DNA of 10,513 nucleotides from Desulfurococcales archaeon (lineage in GTDB: Archaea > Thermoproteota > Thermoprotei_A > Sulfolobales > Ignicoccaceae): the NCBI GenBank assembly GCA_015521275.1, contig WAOJ01000048.1:1-10513 (forward strand), read 5' to 3'. The notes under the pieces are model-generated. The model was not told the origin of the DNA, did no database searches, and worked only from the letters and a program-made list of their open reading frames with translations. Of the stretch, positions 1-5,716 are shown piece by piece. Positions within the stretch are counted from its first letter, which is position 1. Every line of letters begins with the position of its first letter. The translations under genes were made by a program, and so were the position numbers.

Positions 1-100
1 ACGATAGGAAGTGCAAGGTTCTTTGGATGTGATAAAACGTTAGGGTTTATTCTTTGAACGGAAATGAACCTTCTGGAATTGAGGTAATGTTGAATGGTGT

Positions 101-136
101 AAAAGATCAAAAGAGAAACGTCGTTCTCTTTCTTTT
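101..136. repeat. A/T-rich inverted repeat (stem-loop candidate)
   Basis: Bases 110-117 (AAAGAGAA) are the exact reverse complement of 124-131 (TTCTCTTT), around a 6-base centre ACGTCG. Moving the pairing by one base also lets 101-106 (AAAAGA) pair with 131-136 (TCTTTT), leaving a 4-base bulge at 107-110. The right arm is pyrimidine-rich and runs into more T-rich sequence. It could be a transcript end for a gene left of the window, a regulatory DNA site, or chance in AT-rich DNA. Being mostly A-U it would be a weak RNA hairpin at high temperature. Confidence 0.4.
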
Positions 137-140
137 GTGT

Positions 141-150
141 TCAACGTTGA
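141..150. promoter_or_regulatory. 10-bp perfect palindrome TCAACGTTGA, possible operator
   Basis: TCAACGTTGA is its own reverse complement. It sits directly upstream of the AT-rich element at 151-160 that is the best TATA candidate for the gene at 222, where an archaeal regulator could interfere with TFB/TBP loading. A related half-site GTTGA occurs at 89-93 and the core AACGTT recurs at 36-41. The function is inferred only from symmetry and position. Confidence 0.3.
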
Positions 151-221
151 CAATTTGTTAGCGAACATTGGTGAGCTTTGCCTTTAACTCGAACCGACCG
201 CCCGGTTAATGGGGAGTAAAG

Positions 222-770
222 GTGAAGGAAGCAAAGCCCCTTCTCATAGCTCTGGTAGGAGTAGCGCTGCTAATACCAGTAGCCTTGGCATGGTATGGAG
301 GTCCCGGACCAGCGCCTTGGTGCCCCGGCCACTACTGGCATCACGGACCTTGGTGGACACAAACTTATCCTCCGACAACTCAGCCAGCGACTCAAACGGT
401 GCCTCAAGGAAACCAAACAGTTGAGACCGTAACGCCAGAACAAACGACGACCACCACCTCCGCCTACGCCATAGGCGGCCCCTTCTGTTCACAGTGTCAC
501 GCCCAGCCTCCGGTGGTCAACGCCTTCTGGCAAACCGGTAGGTACGTAACGGTGAGCGGGACCGTCGTAAAGAGCGCTCCCGGAATAGCCGTTATAACTA
601 CCGTAAACAACGGCACCGTGCAAGTATACCACATAAGGTTCCCGTTCTACTGCCAGCCGCCCAAGCCCGGGACCCAGATAACGGTTCACGGCTGGGAGGG
701 GAGCGAGGCGAGGCTAGGGAACTTGTACTGGCACATGATAAGTACTCAGGGGGTGTGCCCCACCTCATAA
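222..770 (+). CDS. Exported CXXCH-motif protein, possible monoheme c-type cytochrome
   Basis: This 182-residue protein starts at a GTG with GGGGAG five bases upstream. Residues 1-23 form a signal peptide or membrane anchor (Lys near the N-terminus, then a run of Leu, Ala and Val ending ALA), so it should act outside the cytoplasmic membrane. Next comes a Trp/His/Pro-rich segment (about 24-50) with CPGHYWHH at 34-41, then a Thr/Gln/Pro-rich linker (about 51-80). A single CXXCH motif, C89-S-Q-C-H93, is the classic covalent haem c attachment site. Residues about 107-175 look like a small beta-barrel (alternating hydrophobic strands and Gly turns) with lone cysteines at 144 and 179. There is no further CXXCH and no cytochrome assembly gene nearby. 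A role in extracellular electron transfer or metal binding is inference, and I do not recognise a named family. The gene stands alone, converging on ribH with 5 bases between the stop codons. Confidence 0.75.
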   Translation: MKEAKPLLIALVGVALLIPVALAWYGGPGPAPWCPGHYWHHGPWWTQTYPPTTQPATQTVPQGNQTVETVTPEQTTTTTSAYAIGGPFCSQCHAQPPVVNAFWQTGRYVTVSGTVVKSAPGIAVITTVNNGTVQVYHIRFPFYCQPPKPGTQITVHGWEGSEARLGNLYWHMISTQGVCPTS

Positions 771-779
771 AAATTTTAC
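768..779. terminator. Possible shared bidirectional T-run terminator
   Basis: Between the stop of the CXXCH gene (TAA 768-770) and the ribH stop (776-778 on the other strand) lies AAAAATTTT, which gives a short run of T on both strands. Archaeal transcription commonly ends at T-rich tracts, so this could serve both convergent genes. The runs are only 4-5 bases long, so the call is weak. Confidence 0.3.
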
Positions 780-1183
780 TGGACCTCCTTCATCCTCTTG
801 GCCATCTTTATTGCTGCTTCGACCGCCCTCTTGGCGTACTCCTCTATCCTCTCGGCCGCTTGCTCCCTAGTGGCTCCGGGACCTATTATGCCCAGGGTCA
901 CAGGCTTCATGTACTCCAAGCTCAAGTCCAAGAGCTTCCTAGCCGCTTGGTGAGCGACCACTTGGTCGTGGTCCGTCTCTCCCTTTATAACGGCTCCAAT
1001 GACCGCTACTGCGTCTACCCCCTTCTCCAAGAGCATCTTAGCTCCCAATGGGGTCTCGAAGGTTCCTGGCACCCACACCGTTACTACCTCGGCCCCCAAG
1101 AACTGGGCATGCTCCTTGGCTTTCTCGTACATAAGCCTAGTTATGTCGTAGTTGAACTCAGCCACGACCAAACCCAACTTCAA
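776..1183 (-). CDS. ribH: 6,7-dimethyl-8-ribityllumazine synthase (lumazine synthase)
   Basis: RibH condenses 5-amino-6-ribitylamino-uracil with 3,4-dihydroxy-2-butanone 4-phosphate to make lumazine, the penultimate step of riboflavin synthesis. The enzyme is cytosolic and normally forms pentamers or 60-subunit shells. The 135-residue length fits archaeal members. Family signatures are clear: F10-N11 near the start, VPGTFE at 38-43 (substrate-binding loop), the phosphate-binding and catalytic segment GETDH at 68-72 with H72 as the expected general base, PVTLG at 94-98, and a late Arg (R112). The start is TTG, with GAGGG at 1191-1195 as a weak ribosome binding site. It is divergent from trm1, and a shared AT-rich core at 1214-1220 may drive both. 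No other rib gene is present in the window. Confidence 0.95.
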   Translation of the reverse strand: MKLGLVVAEFNYDITRLMYEKAKEHAQFLGAEVVTVWVPGTFETPLGAKMLLEKGVDAVAVIGAVIKGETDHDQVVAHQAARKLLDLSLEYMKPVTLGIIGPGATREQAAERIEEYAKRAVEAAIKMAKRMKEVQ

Positions 1184-1211
1184 GGCTTTTCCCTCACACC
1201 GAAGGGGAAGA

Positions 1212-1222
1212 GCAATAAAACG
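1212..1222. promoter_or_regulatory. Possible shared TATA element of the ribH/trm1 divergent promoter
   Basis: The 65-bp gap between ribH and trm1 is GC-rich except for AATAAAA at 1214-1220, which reads TTTTATT on the other strand. Its centre (about 1217) is some 32 bases from the trm1 ATG and 34 bases from the ribH TTG. With the usual archaeal TATA-to-start distance of about 26 bases, both messages would begin a few bases before their start codons. The element is a poor match to a canonical archaeal TATA box, so one or both directions may use something else. Confidence 0.45.
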
Positions 1223-1248
1223 CTATCTTCCTTCAAGCAGGGAAGTGC

Positions 1249-2412
1249 ATGCTAGAAGAGATAAGCAAGGAGCTGGGCTTCGAGGTGGAGCTGATAGAGG
1301 AGGGAAAAGCAAAGCTAGTAGTCCCAAAGATGAGCAACTACCTAAGGCCCGACGGCGTCTATGAGCCGGCCCATGCTCCGGTCTTCTACAACCCTAAGGC
1401 CAAGTTCAACAGAGACGTAGCTGTTGCCTTCGGGAAGGCTTTGAGGGAAGAGCTGGGGAGGCTTGAGGTCCTAGAGCCTCTAGCCGGAAGCGGGGTTAGG
1501 AGCGTTAGGTATGCTAAGGAGGCCGATGCCGATAAGGTCTTGGCCGTAGACGTGGATCCCTTAGCCGTAAAGTTGATAGAAATAAACGCGAGGATAAATG
1601 AGGTCGAGGACAAGGTTAAGGCTTTGAATGCGGACGCTAACGCCGTGCTCCACAATAGACAGCTGAGGGAAGGCTACTACGACTTGGTGGACGTAGATCC
1701 CTTTGGATCTCCAATGCCCTTCGCCGACGGAGCCATAAGGTCCACCAGGAGGAGGGGCTTGGTCGCTCTAACGGCTACGGACACCGCTCCCCTAACCGGG
1801 GCCAGGCCCCAAGCCGCTTTGAGAAAGTACGGAGCTAAGGTGCTGAGAACTCCCTTTTCCAAGGAAATAGCGATAAGGACTTTGATAGGAGCGGTGGTGA
1901 GGGTAGCGGCAGTTAGAGAGGTAGCGCTAAAGCCTGAAATAGCCTTCTTCAAGGACTATTACGTAAGGGTCGAGTTGAGGCTGGACAGGGGAGCGAAGAG
2001 GGTCGACGAGACCCTCTCAAACTTGGGCTACATATTCTACGACGATAAAAGCTATGAAGTGGTGGTCTCCAGAGGCTATCCCTTACCAGAGGATATACCA
2101 AGGGGGATGAGGGCTTTGGGGCCTCTGTGGCTCGGCCCCTTGAGCGGTCCTCTAGCAAAGAAAGTCGAGGGAGGGGTTAAGCCGTTCGTAGAAAAGATAA
2201 TAAAGGAGGACGAAGTGGGTGTGCCCTTCTCATACAAGATAGAGAAGGTAGCCTCCATATTGCACACGAACATGCCAAGCCCGAGGCTGGTGTTGTTAAG
2301 GCTTAGGGAGCTGGGCTACAAGGCGGTCATAACGCACTACGACAACACGGCAATAAAGACCAACGCCCCGAAGGAGGAGGTGTTTAAAGTGGTGAAGGAG
2401 CTCAGCCCTTAG
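1249..2412 (+). CDS. trm1: tRNA (guanine26-N2)-dimethyltransferase Trm1
   Basis: Trm1 uses S-adenosylmethionine to make N2,N2-dimethylguanosine at position 26 of tRNA. This 387-residue protein matches the length of archaeal Trm1. The N-terminal part has the family region GVYEPAHAPVFYNPKAKFNRD (36-56). The Rossmann methyltransferase core follows: motif I LEPLAGSGVRS at 75-85, acidic motif II VDVDP at 100-104, and motif IV DVDPFGSP at 148-155, the Trm1 form of the catalytic loop. The C-terminal domain carries GPLWLGPL at 291-298 and ends in the conserved ITHYDNTAIKTNAP (361-374). The protein contains no cysteine at all, so any zinc-binding Cys pair of the kind I recall in some relatives after the GYI segment (here 260-262) is absent. 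The start is ATG with little leader. The kinase-like gene begins 15 bases after the stop and is probably co-transcribed. Confidence 0.96.
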   Translation: MLEEISKELGFEVELIEEGKAKLVVPKMSNYLRPDGVYEPAHAPVFYNPKAKFNRDVAVAFGKALREELGRLEVLEPLAGSGVRSVRYAKEADADKVLAVDVDPLAVKLIEINARINEVEDKVKALNADANAVLHNRQLREGYYDLVDVDPFGSPMPFADGAIRSTRRRGLVALTATDTAPLTGARPQAALRKYGAKVLRTPFSKEIAIRTLIGAVVRVAAVREVALKPEIAFFKDYYVRVELRLDRGAKRVDETLSNLGYIFYDDKSYEVVVSRGYPLPEDIPRGMRALGPLWLGPLSGPLAKKVEGGVKPFVEKIIKEDEVGVPFSYKIEKVASILHTNMPSPRLVLLRLRELGYKAVITHYDNTAIKTNAPKEEVFKVVKELSP

Positions 2413-2427
2413 AGATGGGTGTGAACT

Positions 2428-3408
2428 TTGATAGAGGTTAAGGTTACAACCCAAGACTTGAGGAAAGCTGTAGACGCTCTGGAGGACTTCTTGGAAGGGA
2501 ACTTGATATGCGTGGTGGGCCCCTCCTCTTCGGGCAAGAGCCTCTTCTCAAAACTCTTGGCTGAAAAGCTCGGAGGAACGGTATTGAGCACGGACGACTT
2601 CTACCTCTCGGAGGCTTGGAGGCTGGCCTCAGTCCTCTCAACCTTCGACCACCCATCTCTCATAGACTGGGACTTGTTGGTGAAGACGTTGGAAGATGCC
2701 TTGGAAGGGAAGGAAGTGGAAGTACCAATATATGACATGAGGATATCCTCGAGGGTCGGTTATAGGAGGCTTAAGCCAAAGCCCCCTATAATCCTAGAGG
2801 GCATATTTGCCTCTTATGGGCCCTTGAACGGTCTCTGCGAGCAGAGGGTTTCGGTCAACAGCCCCATTCACTTGCTAATGGCTAGGAGAGTCCTCAGGGA
2901 CCCGCAGAGGGCCTTAGAGGCCCCGTCGAAGATATTGGACAGAGTTGTTAGGACCGTTTTGCCCTTCTCCAAGACCTTCGTAGAGCCCCAAATGAAGGTA
3001 GCAGAGTTCGCGGTGGAGAACGTATGGAGGCCCGAACTCCCATACCCTCTAGAAACTTGTAAAGAGGGAGGGGCTGAGGAAGGTAAGGACGAGAGGAGGG
3101 TCTTCGTGGCTTCTTACGGAAACGATAGGGTTTACGTTATAGAGAACATAACGGATAGCTTGGTAGAGCATTACGTATTGGTATCTTGGGGAGGCAAGTA
3201 CGTGGGAGCGAGGGTGCTACCGGACACCGCTTACTTCGCCTTAACCGCCTTAATAGAGCACGGGTTCGAGGTAAAGGGCTACTACCAAAAGGGAAGGTGG
3301 GAGAAGGGTTTCAAGGGGAAGACGATGGAGGAGGTCTCTTGGAAGGCCTTGGGCGAGGAGGAGTGCTGTAAGCTTTGTGTGCCTAAATGGGCTTCCTCGA
3401 GCCCTTAG
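2428..3408 (+). CDS. Uridine kinase/phosphoribulokinase-like P-loop kinase with unassigned C-terminal domain
   Basis: The first ~205 residues of this 326-residue protein resemble the uridine kinase / phosphoribulokinase fold. They have a Walker A loop GPSSSGKS at 31-38, STDDFY at 54-59 (the acidic Walker-B-like segment of this family), FDHPSLIDW at 73-81 (the FDHPDAFD-like substrate motif), PIYD at 100-103, ILEGIFA at 122-128 and an RR..RD lid segment at 153-158. A role as a nucleoside or small-metabolite kinase is likely but the substrate is not set by sequence. Residues about 210-326 form a second region, beta-rich with many Tyr, Val and Lys, that I do not recognise. It ends in a short Cys cluster (C313, C314, C317). 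Uridine kinase-CYTH fusions exist elsewhere, but I see no ExExK motif here. The start is TTG, with GGGTG at 2417-2421 as ribosome binding site; an in-frame GTG at 2419 is followed at once by a stop, which rules out a longer start. Confidence 0.85.
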   Translation: MIEVKVTTQDLRKAVDALEDFLEGNLICVVGPSSSGKSLFSKLLAEKLGGTVLSTDDFYLSEAWRLASVLSTFDHPSLIDWDLLVKTLEDALEGKEVEVPIYDMRISSRVGYRRLKPKPPIILEGIFASYGPLNGLCEQRVSVNSPIHLLMARRVLRDPQRALEAPSKILDRVVRTVLPFSKTFVEPQMKVAEFAVENVWRPELPYPLETCKEGGAEEGKDERRVFVASYGNDRVYVIENITDSLVEHYVLVSWGGKYVGARVLPDTAYFALTALIEHGFEVKGYYQKGRWEKGFKGKTMEEVSWKALGEEECCKLCVPKWASSSP

Positions 3409-4652
3409 GCGCTTATACTGGGCACCTTCATGTGTTCCATAACCTTTTCCACTGCATCCTCAACGTTCAGGGCCCTTATCCTCTCCGTTGGATGGAACTT
3501 GGCGCTGTCCGGGTCCTTCAAGCCGTGGCCCGTTACCACTATTACTACCTCTTCGTCCCCGTTGAAGTAGCCTTGGGATGCGAGCTTTATCAAGCCCGCC
3601 AAGCTAGCTGCTCCAGCGGGTTCAGCCGCTACTCCCTCTTCCCTCGCCAACATCCTCTGCGCCCTTATTATTTCGGAATCAGAAACGCTCTCGAACGTTC
3701 CCCTCGACTCCTCCACGGCCTTCCAAGCCTTCAACCAATTCACGGGTTTACCTATCCTTATGGCTGTAGCTATGGTCTCCGGGTTGTCCGTGAAGAGGGG
3801 TACCTTCAAGCCGCTCTTGTATGCGGAAGCTATTGGAGAGGCTCCTTCAGCCTGTATGCCTATCATTTTTGGGAGACCTTGGGAGTAACCAAAAGCCTTC
3901 AGCTCCTTAAAGCCCTTCCAAATAGCGGAAATGTTTCCGGCGTTGCCCACCGGAACTATTACGTAGTCCGGCACCCCTATGTCCTCGAACACTTCGAAGG
4001 CCAAGGTCTTTTGTCCCTCAAGCCTCCAAGGGTTGAAAGAGTTGAGAGGGTAGAACTGCTCCAACTTAGCTAGCCTCTTAACCGCTTCCAAGGCTGCGTC
4101 GAAGTTGTCCTCTATTTCAACTACCACAGCCCCGTGTAAGATGCTCTGAGCGAGCTTCCCTAAGGCAACCTTTCCCTTAGGCAGTATCAAGAACGTCTTC
4201 AAGCCCGCTTTGGCGGAGTACGCGGCGGCTGAGGCGGCAGTATTTCCGGTAGAGGCCGCTACCACCGCCCTAGCTCCAACCTCTTTCGCTATGGTTACGG
4301 CCAAGCTCATGCCTCTGTCCTTAAAGGAGCCCGTTGGGTTGGCTCCCTCGAACTTCGCGTAGAGCCTCCTAACGCCTATGATCTTTTCCAGCTTCTCCAA
4401 CCTTATGAGGGGGGTGTTCCCCTCACCCATGGTAACGGGCTTCTCACTCTTGAATGGTAGGAGTTCTTTAAACCTCCATATGCCGTACATCCTAGATCTC
4501 TTTCGATACTCCTCGAAGGGAGGGAGTTCGTCCGGCTCAAAGACCACTTCGAGCACTTGGCCACACTTGGGACACATGAAGGTCTTGTAGCTAACGTCGT
4601 ACTCGGCGCCGCAGTTGACGCAGCGCAACTTAACTCGCACGCAGAGTCCCAC
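3405..4652 (-). CDS. thrC: Threonine synthase
   Basis: This PLP enzyme converts O-phosphohomoserine to threonine, the last step of threonine synthesis. The 415-residue protein begins with a zinc-ribbon-like segment, C11-x2-C14 and C27-x2-C30, seen in many archaeal threonine synthases. TMGEGNTPLIRL at 74-85 is a family signature, GSFKDRG at 108-114 carries the PLP Schiff-base lysine K111, STGNTAAS at 134-141 binds substrate, and GNAGN at 236-240 cups the PLP phosphate. VTGHGLKDP at 373-381 closes the fold. The start is GTG with GGTGGG seven bases upstream; an in-frame GTG four codons later could also be used. It follows purA on the same strand by 24 bases, and a TATA-like element sits over the purA stop. 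Its stop codon TAA (3407-3405) overlaps the TAG (3406-3408) of the convergent kinase-like gene. Confidence 0.96.
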   Translation of the reverse strand: MGLCVRVKLRCVNCGAEYDVSYKTFMCPKCGQVLEVVFEPDELPPFEEYRKRSRMYGIWRFKELLPFKSEKPVTMGEGNTPLIRLEKLEKIIGVRRLYAKFEGANPTGSFKDRGMSLAVTIAKEVGARAVVAASTGNTAASAAAYSAKAGLKTFLILPKGKVALGKLAQSILHGAVVVEIEDNFDAALEAVKRLAKLEQFYPLNSFNPWRLEGQKTLAFEVFEDIGVPDYVIVPVGNAGNISAIWKGFKELKAFGYSQGLPKMIGIQAEGASPIASAYKSGLKVPLFTDNPETIATAIRIGKPVNWLKAWKAVEESRGTFESVSDSEIIRAQRMLAREEGVAAEPAGAASLAGLIKLASQGYFNGDEEVVIVVTGHGLKDPDSAKFHPTERIRALNVEDAVEKVMEHMKVPSISA

Positions 4653-4671
4653 CCGTCAACCCACCGGCGCC

Positions 4672-4680
4672 TTATATTAG
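4672..4680 (-). promoter_or_regulatory. TATA-like element over the purA stop codon, possible own promoter of thrC
   Basis: Read on the minus strand, positions 4680-4672 are CTAATATAA, one of the better TATA-like strings in the window, lying within otherwise GC-rich DNA. Its centre is about 24-26 bases from the thrC GTG (4652-4650), so transcription from it would give an almost leaderless thrC message. It also contains the purA stop codon. Because thrC has a fair ribosome binding site, read-through from purA is equally possible. Confidence 0.4.
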
Positions 4681-5696
4681 CACGCCTTGACCGTCTCTAG
4701 GGCCTCGGGACCCGTTCCTACGTAGCATATGGGAACGCCCACTTCCTTCTCCAAGTCGCTCAGCCAGACCTTTGCTTCAGTTGGCAAGTCGCTCCACCTG
4801 GTAACGCCTTTGGCCTTTGGGAAGAGGACGTCAACCTTAGTTACCGCTAGCTTTGTGGCGCCGTTTACCCTTATGGCTCTCCTCAGCAAGTCCAAGTTCT
4901 CCTCTAAGGGAGCTGCCCTCCTGAGCCTCCCAGTAACCGTTCCGTACTCCACCAAGCCCCTCTCCTTCGCTTCCTCCTCGCTCAACTCCCCCTTCAAGGG
5001 CCCGGCCCCCACCCTGGTCACGAAAGCCTTGGTAACCAAGATAACGTCCTCGACGTCGAAGGGGCTCAAGCCCACTTCGCTCAGCAAGGCAGAAGCGGTC
5101 ACGTCCCTAGAGGTTACGTAGGGATAAGTTCCGTGGAACAAGCTCAAGCCGAAGCCTTGAGTTCCCTCTACGTGAACCACCTTGTAGCTGTCAACGGCCT
5201 CGTGAACCAAGCTTGTAACGTCTGCGACCGTGGCGAACCTCTCTATCTCGTCCTTATAGTCTCTAGCGAGCTTTAACCTCCTCATTACCCTATCTACCAT
5301 TGCCATTCCTACTCCAGTTAAGGTCGAGCCTATCTTCTTTGCCAAGTGCTGATCTTGCCTCTCCCTCTCCACGTGCTCCTCCGTTATTATCCCAGTCCTC
5401 TCGTCCACGAGCACTTGTTCCTTGCTCAAGCCCAGAGTTTGAACTTCCCTCTTCAAGACCTCTATGGAGATTAGAGCTCCGGGGGCGGTGGCCCCCTTGC
5501 CTTCCCTAAAGGTCACCAACCCAGAGGGCAGGGCCCTGAGCTTGTACTCCTTGCCCATGTGCACTACGGTATGACCAGCGTTTATTGCTCCAGTTCTAAC
5601 CAAGTAGAAGGGCTTCTCATCGAAGGCTGAAAAGGCTGCTATTTTGCCCTTACCTTCGTCTCCGAAGAGGGCCCCCACGAAGAGCCTCACTGGCAT
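4677..5696 (-). CDS. purA: Adenylosuccinate synthetase
   Basis: PurA joins IMP and aspartate with GTP to give adenylosuccinate, the committed step to AMP, in the cytosol. From the ATG chosen here the protein is 339 residues, the short archaeal form of the family (bacterial enzymes are about 430). Near the N-terminus is the diagnostic GTP-binding loop FGDEGKGK, then INAGHT (catalytic His region), GSTLTGVG, VEGTQGFGLS and SRDVTAS, the IMP- and aspartate-contacting segments in the usual order, and TKVD late in the protein as the guanine-binding sequence. An in-frame GTG at 5720 and ATG at 5717 would add 8 residues and overlap the upstream stop. I prefer 5696 because GGGAAG lies exactly 5 bases before it, while neither upstream codon has a binding site, and because the shorter form begins MPVRLFVGALFGDEGKGK in the family manner. 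Confidence 0.95.
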   Translation of the reverse strand: MPVRLFVGALFGDEGKGKIAAFSAFDEKPFYLVRTGAINAGHTVVHMGKEYKLRALPSGLVTFREGKGATAPGALISIEVLKREVQTLGLSKEQVLVDERTGIITEEHVERERQDQHLAKKIGSTLTGVGMAMVDRVMRRLKLARDYKDEIERFATVADVTSLVHEAVDSYKVVHVEGTQGFGLSLFHGTYPYVTSRDVTASALLSEVGLSPFDVEDVILVTKAFVTRVGAGPLKGELSEEEAKERGLVEYGTVTGRLRRAAPLEENLDLLRRAIRVNGATKLAVTKVDVLFPKAKGVTRWSDLPTEAKVWLSDLEKEVGVPICYVGTGPEALETVKAC

Positions 5697-5701
5697 AACT
5701 T

Positions 5702-5707
5702 CTTCCC
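5702..5707 (-). promoter_or_regulatory. Ribosome binding site deciding the purA start
   Basis: On the minus strand GGGAAG is followed by five bases and then ATG at 5696-5694. The 214-aa gene just upstream uses the identical GGGAAG with the same 5-base spacing before its TTG (6367-6372). The possible earlier purA starts (GTG 5720, ATG 5717) have nothing similar in front of them. Confidence 0.5.
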
Positions 5708-5716
5708 GTCGGGACA

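Larger units (their letters stand above)
1..221. other. Non-coding AT-rich region upstream of the exported CXXCH protein gene
   Basis: This stretch is visibly richer in A and T than the coding DNA that follows, and no reading frame in it looks like a gene of this genome. A frame open from base 1 to a TGA at 55-57 could be the tail of a gene cut by the window edge, but 18 codons are too few to support it. The stretch contains an A/T-rich inverted repeat at 101-136 and a 10-bp palindrome at 141-150. A weak AT-rich element at 151-160 is the best TATA candidate for the gene starting at 222. GGGGAG at 211-216 lies 5 bases before that gene's GTG start and is a plausible ribosome binding site. No tRNA signature was seen. 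Confidence 0.6.

Noticed and set aside
29..80. Possible C/D box small RNA: GTGATAA near 30-36 followed by TTGA-like boxes.
   Set aside because: The C box has a mismatch, both D-like boxes read TTGA instead of CTGA, and the guide spacing is irregular. AT-rich DNA gives such matches by chance.
41..167. Minus-strand open frame of about 42 codons starting at the ATG complement of 165-167.
   Set aside because: It is low-complexity Lys/Arg/Ser/Thr/His-rich, shows none of the codon habits of the real genes, has no ribosome binding site, and overlaps the inverted repeats.
755..1255. 166-codon plus-strand frame running across ribH.
   Set aside because: It is antisense to an unmistakable lumazine synthase and its product is rich in Leu, His and Tyr without any recognisable pattern. 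It is a shadow of biased codon use in ribH.
3387..4073. 228-codon plus-strand frame opposite thrC.
   Set aside because: It is antisense to a complete threonine synthase with all motifs intact, and its composition (Tyr, Leu, His and Arg rich) is that of a reverse-strand shadow.
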